A DNA stretch of 64,000 nucleotides from Hypoxylon rubiginosum (Eukaryota > Ascomycota > Sordariomycetes > Xylariales > Hypoxylaceae), in assembly GCA_902806565.1 (NCBI GenBank), contig CADCXA010000029.1:806001-870000 (forward strand), given 5' to 3'. How positions within the stretch are numbered: position 1 is the stretch's first letter; every line of letters starts with the position of its first letter. Below are positions 48,528-59,052 of this stretch, one piece after another. The position numbers and the translations under genes are program-made. Below the pieces are notes generated by a model, which was not told the DNA's origin, did not search any database, and saw nothing but the letters and a program-made list of their open reading frames with translations.

Positions 48528-49310
48528 CTTCTTGAAAAACTTTTATGAGATAATATGGTGAGTTGGCTGAGGTGAGGGGTAGGTAGGAGGTTGGGTGCCT
48601 ACCTAGGTAGGTAGGTAGGTTTCTGCCTTCTCAAACAAGAAGAGAATGTCGGCTTCTAAGGTAAAGAGGAGGATAAATACTTGAGAGGTACCTGGAACAC
48701 AACCTGAACAAAGAAATTGCACAGCCTGCTCCCTTACATACCTAGGTACCTTAGGTAATTTACGCTTTTCAACAGAGATGTGACCGATGTTGCCGGGAAG
48801 TGGGGTTAGCAAGTCAAGCAAACAGTCATGATCATTGATAAAATAATAGAATCTTCCTATCCTCAATAGCCTACCTATCTACTTAGGAGGTAGGTAAAAA
48901 GAGCTCGATTTTGAGACGAGACAACGAAATCGAATAAGGGGACACAGGGTTGGCGTGGGCTCATGTCTTGTAGCCGAGGCTACCTATCTCCACCCGAGAA
49001 GAGCTCTTGTCGAGACGAGCAAAGCTAGGACTAGAGGTATTTACAGACCTCTGGAATTCTCCGTACCCAGATTACTTGCTCGAAGTGATCTGGGTGGTAC
49101 GTGTTCAGGACAGCAGACGCGAAGTGAGCGAGTTGAACTTGGGCGCCAAGTCTATTACTACCGGTTTTAAGCTAGGGACGCAGCAGCAGATGATACCAAT
49201 CGGCAGCTTACTCCGGCATCCCCTATCACTGCCGATCGACGTTATAGTTCCCACAACTTCTAGATCGGAGAGTGCCTAGGTTGGTATGTATCTTGTCTTA
49301 TACCGATTCG
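48528..49310. other. Intergenic with clustered TAGGTAGG / TACCTAGGTA repeats
   Basis: About 780 bp. Three patches of the same short motif: TGCCTACCTAGGTAGGTAGG (48596-48615), CATACCTAGGTACCTTAGG (about 48738) and ACTTAGGAGGTAGGTAA (about 48880). No coding sequence; the frame at 48955-49279 has no protein features. Palindromic TACCTAGGTA may form short hairpins. Confidence 0.5.
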
Positions 49311-50049
49311 TCATTCATCCAGATCATGACCATACGTTGGTCCCCGTTCCAATACAGCTTTCACGGCAGGCCTAGCAGCCATCCTCTCACCCCAAGCTTG
49401 AATCTTTGGGAATCCTTGAATTTCTACATCTAAGAACTTGAACATCCAGGGCATTGCAAACGGAAAATACGACAAGTCTGCAATGGTTGGCCGATCAGGA
49501 AGAGCAATGTACTCCTGATTGGGGAGGCCAAGGCGACTCTCTAAGATATCCCACTGCTTCACACAATTGGAATGCAGCCTATTCATTAGCGATTGGACGT
49601 GATGCGGGATACTAGTAGAAGCCTACTTTGCCACAGTATTTGGAAGCTTCTCCGGATTTTGCCGGTTGGGGTATCCTTTCAGGAAATACAGCCAGTATTT
49701 TGCTGTGGGACTAAGTTGAAGTTTTAGTCTGCGTGTCCGGCTTGAATATTGCGATATGGGCAACGTACCCAAGTCCAGCGGTCTGATATGCCGTCCACGA
49801 CAGAACCGCAGCCTTCTCTGCTGCGTTTTTCCCGGTCCACATACCCGCTGAATCGTAGCGATCCGAAAGATACTGTAGACATGCGGTACTTTCAAACACG
49901 TGGAATTCCTTCTTGGTTTCGGGGCACCAGTCTTTGAGTGCCGGAACATATCGCTCAGGATGAACTTGATAGTACCACTGCGATTTCGTATCGATAATAG
50001 AAATCACATAGTGGAGATGAAGTTCTTCCGCTAGGATCAGTGGTTTCAT
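49311..50049 (-). CDS. gliG-like: GliG-type glutathione S-transferase (5' exon not resolved)
   Basis: Exons 50049-49769, 49710-49627 and 49578-49311, introns of 58 and 48 bp, frame kept; 210 residues from this ATG. The N-terminal thioredoxin fold has ESTACLQYLSDRYD (the E-S of the glutathione site). The C-terminal helical domain has TAKYWLYFLKG, QWDILESRLG and DRPTIADLSYFPFA. In GliG the enzyme attaches two glutathiones to the oxidised diketopiperazine, the sulfur source of ETPs. The frame stays open upstream of the chosen ATG and reads DYTNYINYMKPL, the first strand expected of a GST, so the true start lies in a short upstream exon (about 50093-50160) that I could not fix. Last gene of the cluster on this side. 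Confidence 0.75.
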
Positions 50050-50722
50050 GTAGTTTATGTAGTTTGTGTAATCCGCTATCGATTTCGTCAGTTTACTGAA
50101 TGAAGATTTGGTGGTGAAGCGTGCCTTTCACAATGTAAAGAATGACACGGCCGTCATAGGCCATGTCACCTTTGACCGTTTCACATGCCATGACTGTTAC
50201 TCTTTGCCATTCAGACTTCTTAAGAATGAGAAACGACCAAAATTTATAACCCTCCTTATGCCAGGTGCCGAATCGCCCCCCGTAGCTTTGACTAGTACCT
50301 CGGTTGTAAGCCCGCTCGGTGCCCACAATCGGTGGCCGCTCAGTATACCGGCAGCCCAAGTTGGCAGAGCCTCGCCCATTAGGTGCATTGCTGTACGCCT
50401 TACTCGGTAGAAGTTTAACGGCGGATGGTTTAATACGCATTATAATATTGTCATTTTTGGCGGTTGTTGTCATTCCGTCAGCCCTGGTCTAGGCGACAGA
50501 GTCCAGTACGCGTGGCTCTTATCTTGTAGGATATCACCGCACTCTGGTTTGCAGCGCGCTATAGGAGCCTTGTAACAAAGCACCACTCCTACCTCTCGAT
50601 GTGAATTGCCATAAGTTCCAAGTATGCGAGATAGGGCCAACTATGGAGCACCGGCTTCGCTATGCTACCGTCCCACAAAGATCCATCGTGATGCGAATAA
50701 CATATTATTTAAATAAACCTGT
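50050..50722. other. Region between cluster and flanking genes
   Basis: Should contain the first exon of the GST near 50093-50160. A one-mismatch ETP-type motif, TCGGTGGCCGC, lies at 50329-50339. The minus-strand frame 50093-50473 (126 codons) overlaps that exon and shows no domain. Cluster edge by gene content. Confidence 0.4.
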
Positions 50723-51010
50723 TTATTTCTCTGGGCTTCTTGTCGTCGATGTATAATTTCCATCTCTATGCCGTCGGTACTTCGCTCTCCCCGCGCCGCT
50801 TATCGCCACGCCTCCCACAACGGCGGCTAAACTGGTACCCTTGAATATAGTCTCGTACTGCTCAGACTTGATGGCTGGCGAGAAGGGCTGGCGGCGAACG
50901 CGATAGAAGAAGAAGGACGTGACGGCGAGGTAGGTCGCGACGAGCACGTGGTATTTGTACCGGAGAAGTGGAGGTTGTGGAGAGGATTCCAAGTCTGTAG
51001 CCGAAGTCAT
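50723..51010 (-). CDS. Small two-helix membrane protein, function unknown
   Basis: 95 residues from ATG 51010, the first in-frame Met. Two hydrophobic segments, YHVLVATYLAVTSFFFY and GTSLAAVVGGVAISGAG, are joined by a basic loop (RVRRQPFSPAIK), and the protein ends in a basic, Arg-rich tail. The size, two helices and positive ends resemble small mitochondrial inner-membrane proteins, but I recognise no named family. No signal peptide. It lies outside the metabolite cluster by content. Confidence 0.55.
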   Translation of the reverse strand: MTSATDLESSPQPPLLRYKYHVLVATYLAVTSFFFYRVRRQPFSPAIKSEQYETIFKGTSLAAVVGGVAISGAGRAKYRRHRDGNYTSTTRSPEK

Positions 51011-51309
51011 GACGGCTCGTTCATTCACTAGGAGGCGTGTATGGCAGAATTAGGGAGGTAGCAATGGCTCATTGTTCTCAATAGATGTGATGGATTATTT
51101 CTGTCGATATTCTACAGTAAAGACATACTATGAAGTCACTTTAGAGTTGCTTCGAACCCCTGATAGATTGATGACGTCATGTGCATGCTGTAAGGGGCTG
51201 GTACCTTCACAGGGACATGCAAGTGTTAGCATACAGTATGTATGGATATGAATTAACTGTATTCTAATACTGCCACCTGTAAATAAAAGATACGAGAGAA
51301 CCGCATGGA

Positions 51310-52128
51310 CTATAACTTGGCCTTGTCGGTATTCCATTCCTTGAACCATTTAGCTCCTTCGGCTTTTCTCTTCTTCTCGACGGCTTGCCATTGGGTCGGA
51401 TTCGCTACGTCCTTGCCTTTGGCGTCTAACAAAGCCACACTCTCGCGGTACATCTCTGCCTTTAACATCCCGTAGGCCGGGGAGGCCCCCTTCTTTACCA
51501 GCGCCCGTTCTCGAATCAAGCTCAACGCAGCGTCCAGCTCGCCAATCTTATCTACCAAATCGGCTTCCAGCGCAGCTTTCGCGTCAAAGCGGCGCGCCTC
51601 GAGCACCATGTCGCGGTACACGCGGGGTGCCGTCTTTATCCGGAAGATGGAGCTCATCGGCGGCATCAGCGGGACGCCGAACTCGAGCTCGTTTATGCAC
51701 AGGTAGCCCTTTGCGCCCGTGAAGACCCGATAGTCGTGGTGCATGGCCAGCATGAAGCCCCCCGCGAAGCTGTGCCCATTGAGCAGCGCGATCGTCGGCA
51801 TGGGGTAAGTCAGGAAGCGCCGAAATAGCGGATACAGGCTGTTTTCCATGAAGCCCGGAGTGGACAGGGCGAGCTGCAGGTCGAGGCCGTTGGAGTAGAA
51901 TTTGGAAATGGCGGAAGTGGTTATGACCACGCCCGGCGGGTGGCCAAACTCAATGATATCGAGAGCCGTCATGAGCGCGATATTGAATGCGGGCGTCAGC
52001 CTATTGTCGGGCGGCGAAGTCCATGTGAGAACGTAGACCTGCGGCTCCGGAGAGCTGCATGTGATGCCGCCTCCCGGATGCGACTTGGTAGCGGGAATAG
52101 GGATTGTGAATAGCTCGTTCGACGCCAT
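51310..52128 (-). CDS. Peroxisomal enoyl-CoA hydratase/isomerase family protein
   Basis: One exon, 272 residues. Crotonase fold: TWTSPPDNRLTPAFN at the N-terminus, FYSNGLDLQLAL as the oxyanion-hole/substrate loop, and ALLNGHSFAGGFMLAMHHDYRV as the second oxyanion motif. LCINELEFGVPLMPPM replaces the usual hydratase Glu-containing helix, more like fungal Delta3,Delta2-enoyl-CoA isomerases. The last three residues are AKL, a peroxisomal targeting signal type 1. Role: auxiliary step in beta-oxidation of unsaturated fatty acids (family knowledge). No sign that it belongs to the ETP-type cluster. Confidence 0.85.
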   Translation of the reverse strand: MASNELFTIPIPATKSHPGGGITCSSPEPQVYVLTWTSPPDNRLTPAFNIALMTALDIIEFGHPPGVVITTSAISKFYSNGLDLQLALSTPGFMENSLYPLFRRFLTYPMPTIALLNGHSFAGGFMLAMHHDYRVFTGAKGYLCINELEFGVPLMPPMSSIFRIKTAPRVYRDMVLEARRFDAKAALEADLVDKIGELDAALSLIRERALVKKGASPAYGMLKAEMYRESVALLDAKGKDVANPTQWQAVEKKRKAEGAKWFKEWNTDKAKL

Positions 52129-53120
52129 GCTCTCAGAATATTATGATAAAAAGGATGCTTATTTTACAATTATCTTCATGTTTTTCTCATAAGGAATGAT
52201 TGATTTGCTTATTTTGCCTCTTCAGTTTATGGAGTTGAAGAGGTTTCGATTCCGAGTTACGATCAGGAGCTTAGTCTAAGAAAGGTGGAGACGAAGCCTC
52301 GGTACTTCCTTATCGGGAAGTTTGACACTTCGGACGGGGTTTTGGAGGTGGGGTACGAGGGTTGCCTGTAGTTTTCTTGCCGCAGGATTCTGCTAACACC
52401 ACCTCGTTGCCTACCCCGATCAGGGTGTGTACCGCGCCTAATCAGATTGTCAGTTGAACCTCTCATCATGTTCTTGATCCATAAACTAACAATGTTCCTG
52501 AGAAAGATAAACCCCAACCGGAGCACTAATGTGTCTGGCATCAGTCGAAGTACTAATACGCTTGGTACTAGTCGAAGTACTAATGTGCCTGGTATCAGTA
52601 CTAGCACAATTCGAAGTACCATTAGTATAGGTATTAGGATAGGTATCGGAACCTAAATGGACTGTGAGCTGGATATATATCTTTCCATAGATCCTTGAAC
52701 TTACTACTTGGCATCTTTCGAGTTACTACGTATGTTGCAAACTCTAGATCAAGTTGAATTAGGTACTTGGGTATCAATCGCTGAAGGTGCGCGAGTTGAA
52801 GTTGTAATAGAGATAGCCCGGCCGGAATGACAGATTAGAAGGATATAATGTTCCTTAAGAAGTTGATGAAAATGCAGTTTTGGGCAGCAAGCTGGTTACA
52901 CGGTAAGGTCGACTGACACTGTCAGGTGCCTCCATAGCCATAGGCACATATACGAGGCAGATTTCCCCGCTCTAATATCCCTCACAAATATTTAGGTACC
53001 TAAGGTAGAAAGAAATTTCTCATTGAAGACAGAGCCAAACGAAAAGGAAATACTTGTAGGAAGCTTCTGGCAACATATCTTTTTCACTTGTAATACCTCT
53101 AGCCGGCCTGGAATACGGCC
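52129..53120. other. Intergenic with a 27-bp degenerate tandem repeat
   Basis: About 1 kb. At 52519-52625 three imperfect units of about 27 bp (CGAAGTACTAATGTGCCTGG type), then decayed ones. They yield meaningless repeated frames on both strands (52263-52622 minus, 52447-52656 plus). TTAGGTACCTAAGG lies at about 52993. No gene supported. Confidence 0.5.
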
Positions 53121-54345
53121 ATGGAGCTAGATCATACTTCCCCAGGGCGGGGAGGAAATCCTCAACCTCTCACTCAACTTGAAATATACGACAAACCTTG
53201 GTATGTTGCTTCTTTTATTTGCGCCTAGTACTAGCTTTACTATTTAGATACCCATAGCCGGGAGCTAGTGCATAACCCCTTTCTCTATAGCCCAGTTAAA
53301 TTCAGTGACGCGAAACTCAAGCTATACCAACATTATGAAGGCCTAGTATATTACAATGGAGAGTTCCAAAAGTTGGAGTAATGCAAGTATAGTTCGGCAG
53401 ACACCTTCTGCAATGCTTACCTAGAAAGTCTAGGAAATACATTGGATACAAAGGCTTTGCCAGATATATGTCCAGCGATGACGATAGCTTCACTCTAAGA
53501 AGGTTCGACAGAATACACTGTAGGGTGTTGCTCGTTTTACAAAACAGGATCGTCACGCTAGAAAAAAAGCTAGATACTGTGGATGCTCGACTGAGCGAGC
53601 GAGATGCAGCAGATATTGATAATGGTCGTTTGTGCAGGGAGACAAGCGAGAGAGAGGCACTTCTAAAGGAGATTCACAAGGAAATTATGGAATATGGTAA
53701 GTCCACCAGTATTGCCAAAAGACCAATACATACGTGGCTAACCGCACTAAGATGAACTGCTTGTGCGGTTTTTGCAACTGAAAGGTCGTCAAAAACCGCC
53801 CGGTATAGTCGTCAGAAATTTGAAAACATGGCTTCGCAACGCCAATGATCCTATTCACCCAGAAGAAATCGAATTCCTTGATGCTCCTGATCTCATTTCC
53901 TTTTCCGAAGTGAGGAAATCATCTGCTCGGTTATTTCTCGAAGGCAAGCTGCTACACCCTACCAAGGCGCTTTGGGGACTCGTATCACATAAAAGCCAGC
54001 CAGATTCTGCAGCTGATGAGCATACGATTGAATGGGACGATGACGCTGTGAGCCGACTTGCAAATACGGGGGTTTTTCTCGTTACACTTGTGATGCTGAT
54101 CGTGCCATTATGGATACTTGCACTGGTAACAAGTCAGCTTTGGAGGCTGGGCATAATCACCCTCTTCTTGCTTTGTTTCGTATCAGTACTTACTTGGGCA
54201 ACTCTAGCAAGACCATTTGAAGTCCTAGCCGCGGCAGCAGGGTAAGTCATCACTCCTATGTTGGAAAAGCATAACTCTAACTCGAAAATAACCAAGGTAC
54301 TCTGCGGTGCTTGTAGTCTTCCTTCAGTTTAGGGCCGGGCAATAG
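53121..54345 (+). CDS. DUF6594 domain membrane protein
   Basis: Four exons, 53121-53200, 53434-53696, 53752-54241 and 54297-54345; frame kept at all joins; 293 residues. The first intron (233 bp) is long for this window, but its acceptor restores PWKYIGYKGFARYMSSDDDS, the usual start of the family. It has LRRFDRIHCRVLLVLQ, a coiled-coil-like helix (VTLEKKLDTVDARLSE), then two or three C-terminal membrane helices (VFLVTLVMLIVPLWILALV and IITLFLLCFVSVLTWATLA), with AVLVVFLQ at the end. DUF6594 is a fungus-specific family of unknown function with many paralogues. No catalytic motif. Confidence 0.8.
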
Positions 54346-55542
54346 ATCTCATATTGAGGTGCTGTTACATACCTAGGTAGCAAGATCATTACTCCTTGAC
54401 CTCAATTGAATCCTGTTCATCTTAAGATCCTAGATGCCGCGAATCCCAAAGATTTCGGTTCGAGGTATCGACAGTTCGTCTTAATGAAACTCTTTTGGCG
54501 AAACCTTCTAAAGCACTCCAAGCCAGACATCGAGATAAGCATTAGATGGATCCTGCATATAAATGATGCCTACGTGATAAAGTAGGCTCCTAAGCTAGAG
54601 AAGCTGAGGTCTAAAAAGGGGGTCTCTTGTGCCAGAGGCGGCCTATACCTGGACCTATAAAATGCACTCTTCCACGTGCCTTACCTTCCAGATCAGGCGA
54701 CGAGATCTCTACGGGAATACCTTACCCGAATAGGTAGCTCATCGCGTATCTTGATCCAATCCCTTGTCAATCGGTAGCTTGATTTCACGCAGATAATGCA
54801 AGTTGCGTTGCTTCTAAATCTGATACTACCCTATTGTTCCTGATAAAGCGGGTCGACTGTCAACGTTGCAGGTCATTTGCTATGAGCTCGGTTCGTCATC
54901 CTAATTTCCACCCCCATGCAGAAACGTTCAGCTTATATTCTCCTAACTCCACCAGATACCGAATGCCGTGCTCTCATGTCTTTAAGCTGCAACGTAGTGA
55001 CGGATACCTGAGACCTCGTCGTGCTACGTCTCACTTGATCGGACAAATTTGCCAAGGCCGGGGTCATCGGCCGATGCACGACTCCACTCGCCCCGGGCAC
55101 CTGAGCTTAGATGTGATAAACCAGGACCTCCTTTTCCGCTATCGTGCCGCCTTCATCTCTAACATGTGTGCGAATATGTGTGCGTGGCTTTTCGCGGCTC
55201 TTTTCAAAGCCCGGGATCCTCTGGTGTTGAAATTTATATCTCCGAAAGGTTGATCACAGGCTTGCCTAATGTATCCTCTAGATACTGTGACTGGCGTTCC
55301 GCGTGCTTCATGTAACGTCTCCTGACGCCGTGGGGCTGCCGGCTGAGTGTCAATGTAGCGGTCGTGGCGCCGTATTTATCTACCCCTAAGAGCCAACAGC
55401 AGCTCATGAAGTTCCGAAGAGTCTGGTCTGTCCTCCGTTATGAGCATCACATCGGATTACGTCGCCCGGCTTCTCTAACAGATCATCCCCTTCTTGTATA
55501 TAGTTTTTTTTTGTACATATCTTTTCATATTAACTTGTAAAT
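54346..55542. other. Intergenic, no gene supported
   Basis: Almost 1.2 kb. CATACCTAGGTAG occurs at about 54370. The frame 54834-55253 (139 codons) has no motif and starts without ATG. The last 100 bp before the chitinase include TATATAG and a T-run that suit a promoter. Confidence 0.4.
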
Positions 55543-56863
55543 ATGCGTTCTGCCACTGTATATGCTTGCCTCAGCCTCATGGCCGGGGTAGCAATGGCTC
55601 TTCCTCGTGCTCACGTATCCCGCCAGGCGTCAGGCGCCCAGAACGTTGTCTATTGGGGCCAGAATGGCGGCGGCACGATCGAGAACAACGACCTCTCGAC
55701 TTATTGTACTTCCACATCCGGCATCGACATAATCGTTCTGGCATTCCTGTACTCGTGGGGCACCGGAGGCGATATTCCATCTGGTACGGTCGGCCAGTCG
55801 TGCTTTATTAGTAATGCGGGCGAAGGACAAAATTGTGACGCCTTGTCAGCCGCCATCACAACATGCCAATCAGTCGGAATCAAGGTTATCCTATCGCTTG
55901 GTGGGGCTACTTCATCATACTCCGTGTCGTCGCAAGCGGAGGCTGAATCCATCGGTGACTATCTCTGGAAGGCCTATGGTAACTCAGGGGACGCCAGTGT
56001 GCAGCGGCCGTTTGGCAACGTGATCATCGACGGTTTCGACTTCGACATAGAAGTCAACAGAGGAAGCGAATACTACCCGTACATGATATCTACGCTGCGG
56101 TCCAACTTCGCCTCTGACTCTTCGAAAACGTATTACATCACCGGCGCGCCTCAGTGTCCCATCCCGGAGCCCAACATGGGCGTGATCATCGGCAATTCCA
56201 CATTCGACTACCTCTGGCCACAATTCTACAATAACAACAACTACACCTATCCGTGCGCACTTCCTATCAACGGTAACGCACCTTTCAACTACGATGAGTG
56301 GGTGAGTTGGACAGCCGGGACCCCTTCGGCCGATGCCAAGATCTTCCTCGGCGTGCCGGCCGCTCCGTTGGCCGCAAATGGCGGGCCGGGTGGAGCAACA
56401 TATTACGCCACGCCGGACCAACTTGCTTCTATCGTCAACGAGTACAAGAGCGACTCCAGGTTCGGCGGTGTGATGATGTGGAGCGCCGGCTTCTCGGATT
56501 CCAACGTGAATGACGGGTGCACCTACGCCCAGGAGGTGCACAATATCTTGGTATCTGGTTCCCCTTGCGCGTCGGGGCCCATCACTTCGACGCGAAGCAC
56601 CACCTCCGTCCCACCGGCGACTGGTACGTCGAGCTCGCCGACATCTACCGCGACTGGAACTGTGGCTCAGTGGGGACAGGTACGCAAGTTTCATTCATCA
56701 CTATTTTATTAAACCCCCCCTGACTGTATAACTTCATCCATGAGCTTGTGCCATTTAGTCTAACATCACATAGTGTGGTGGCCAAGGCTATACGGGCCCG
56801 ACGCAATGTGAATCTCCGTATACATGCGTTGCAACCTCCGGATGGTGGTCACAGTGCGAGTGA
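55543..56863 (+). CDS. Secreted class III chitinase (GH18) with C-terminal CBM1
   Basis: Two exons, 55543-56679 and 56774-56863; 408 residues. Signal peptide MRSATVYACLSLMAGVAMALP. The GH18 domain has VVYWGQNGGGTIE at strand 1, VILSLGGATSSY and the complete catalytic motif DGFDFDIE (DxxDxDxE). GVMMWSAGFSD is near its end. A Ser/Thr/Pro linker (~residues 345-375) leads to a fungal cellulose-binding module, family CBM1: QWGQCGGQGYTGPTQC and CVATSGWWSQCE, split by the intron. It cleaves chitin beta-1,4 bonds outside the cell or in the wall; plant-type (ChiA/CTS1-like) subgroup by the SLGG and DIE motifs. Codon use is GC-rich, typical of an expressed gene. Confidence 0.93.
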
Positions 56864-57508
56864 GGGTTATATATGTGAAACTATAGACGATATATAGGAC
56901 TGGAGATCCTGGGAATTTTATGATACATGTACGTGTAGCCGATTCTCCTACATACCCAGATATATACGGGGTACTTCGAACTACGTCAGCTTATCGAGCT
57001 CGTTCCAATGAAATTATTTAAATATGATAAAGATTGCCGTCTTTCTCTCGTCTATTCTACGGTTAAATGATTAGGAGAACCACTAGAGAAAGGGATATTA
57101 CTTAAGGCAAAGTGAGAATAGTTTCCATATTTAAATTATGACTAAGGGCATACAAATTGACACTCTTCTAATGGAAGAGCTGTGGCACTCCGAGAGCGTG
57201 ATGACGGATGACAACCGTTGGCCCGAGCAATGTCATAGTACCTAAACCTGCGAAACTCCATAGACTTTGGACGGCGAGTACGCAGGGATCATCAGCTGCC
57301 GTCCGACTGACAATAGCTAACTTCATGCATGCTCCTATTCCAATGTTACATCGGAAACTCCATCACGTACATGGGATTAGTCGAACTGGCGTATTCCCCA
57401 GGAACTCCCCAGATGATCTCGATGGCAATACGACTGCCCATATGACCCATAGCATCCCGCAATATGTTCCAAGGCAACAAGATGGCGTCAGAATCTTCCG
57501 ATCGTTGC
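56864..57508. other. Intergenic between chitinase and convergent GTPase gene
   Basis: About 640 bp. It has an A+T-rich stretch (57010-57150) and one frame (57208-57525) that runs into the GTPase 3' end and has no protein features. Presumably 3' UTRs. Confidence 0.4.
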
Positions 57509-59052
57509 TTAACCGAAGCACATAAACTGACTAAACGACGACGACTTCTTACGGCTTCGAAGTCGCGCGAGTTCTTCCTCTTCGGCTCGCTCGTTGAGCA
57601 CCAGTCGGACTCCCTCCTCGAATACGTGGTTGACGTTCTCGCCTGTCTTTGCCGAACACTCCATGTATTTAATCGCGCGCATCACTCCGGCAGCTCTGGA
57701 ACCCTATACAATACCAACTAAGTAAGTTATACGAACAGTAAAAGAGTTTTTTTTGGGGGGGGGGGAGGGGGGGTAGGAATTAAAGGAGGGGAGGACGATG
57801 AAAGGTACTGACCTCGGTAGCACAGATTCGAGCAGTCATATGCGGATACAGAGGTGCCCACATTCCGCTGCCAATACGGGTATCTTTCTTCAGGCCGGTG
57901 AGGATGATCGGGACGCCGCGGCAGTGCTTCCGAATCTCGTCTACCCACTATAATCATTGCCCCTGGTGTTAGCATGTATCCAACAACCTCTTACCGAGAG
58001 GGGGTTGACTTGATGAGAAAATCGTACCTTAGTCTGGGCGTTCGTAAAGCGAGACAAGCTGTCGAGACTGAAGCATAGGAACACGGCATCCCAGGCAAGA
58101 TAGGAAAGGAGCTTCAGCTGGTGCTGTTCGAAGTCGCCAGACGTGTCCCATAGTTCGAGGTCAACGTCTTGGCCGTCAACGTTGGTGGTCTTGTCGAATA
58201 GCTCATAATGAGTAGGAACATAAGCCTAGAGGATGAATTGCGTGAGTAAGCTAGGCCTGCGTATTTGGGAAAGCATCTTTCGGGGAGAGGATAACGTACG
58301 GGATTGTAGGATTCGTTATAGTAGCGGCTAGGTCACGAACATATTAGTGCGTGGTACAGCGTAGTACTAAACATCGTTCCATCCGAATAGAGGAAGAATA
58401 TAGGAGAAAAGGAGAGTAGCTTACAGCAGCAAGTTTGACTTCCCACAGCCGGAATCACCCACAAACACGAATCTCATACGAGGTCTGTCAGGCGTAGAAG
58501 GCGTTCCGGGTGGCAGGGGAGAGGGTTGGGCGGTGGATCCGGTTGAGGAATCGTCACTGTTGCGAGAGAATACACGTTGGTAGACGTTGGAAGCTCGGCG
58601 CACAATGTTACTACCAGGCTTCGAGAGGCGACTATGGCGCTTTTCCGAGACGGGATGCCGACCCAGAGCTGAGCCAATCCTCGCCCGTTTGTTGCGGTGA
58701 CCGTCATGGCTATCTTCCTCATCTTGGTCGAGGGTGTCCTAGTAAGTGTTAGCCACATTAAAACAGAAAAGAATTCCATGCCAGGGCTAGAGATGGAAAA
58801 GAATGTTTTCCTTACCAAAGAGTGCTTCGGTGCATGGGTTTGGGCGGGTGCCAACGGCTCCTCCCGCTTGACTTCGCCAGGCAAATTGTCAACCCATCCA
58901 ACGACAAAAGGATTGTTGGAGCGGAATCTCTCTGGAATGACGAACGAAAACGATTTCGCAATGGGCACACGAAACTGCTCAAACATGCTGCTACTCGGTT
59001 CTGCGCTTGCAAACCCCGAGCTTTGCAGCTCTGGGCGCCCGGAATTTGTCAT
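57509..59052 (-). CDS. Rho-like small GTPase with long N-terminal extension
   Basis: Six exons (transcript order): 59052-58816, 58738-58425, 58327-58300, 58225-58028, 57947-57813 and 57703-57509; frame kept; 368 residues. The GTPase domain starts only at residue ~170: P-loop GDSGCGKS, Rho-type effector loop YVPTHYELF, switch II WDTSGDFEQ, TGLKKD in the base-recognition position (Rho proteins have CKxD/TKxD), and ECSAKTG. TKWVDEIRKHC is a Rho-family helix. The ~165-residue N-terminus is Ser/Pro/Arg-rich, probably disordered. The C-terminus ends FMCFG, so there is no CAAX box; membrane attachment by prenylation is doubtful. Likely role: polarity or cytoskeleton signalling (family inference). 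The 57704-57812 intron holds a long G-run on the + strand. Confidence 0.85.

Noticed and set aside
50093..50473. 126-codon minus-strand frame upstream of the GST
   Set aside because: No domain; overlaps the likely 5' exon of the GST gene.
54834..55253. 139-codon frame between DUF6594 and chitinase genes
   Set aside because: No ATG at its start, no motif, no hydrophobic or repeated structure.
55984..56694. 236-codon frame antisense to the chitinase
   Set aside because: Mirror of strong GC3 codon use in the chitinase exon.
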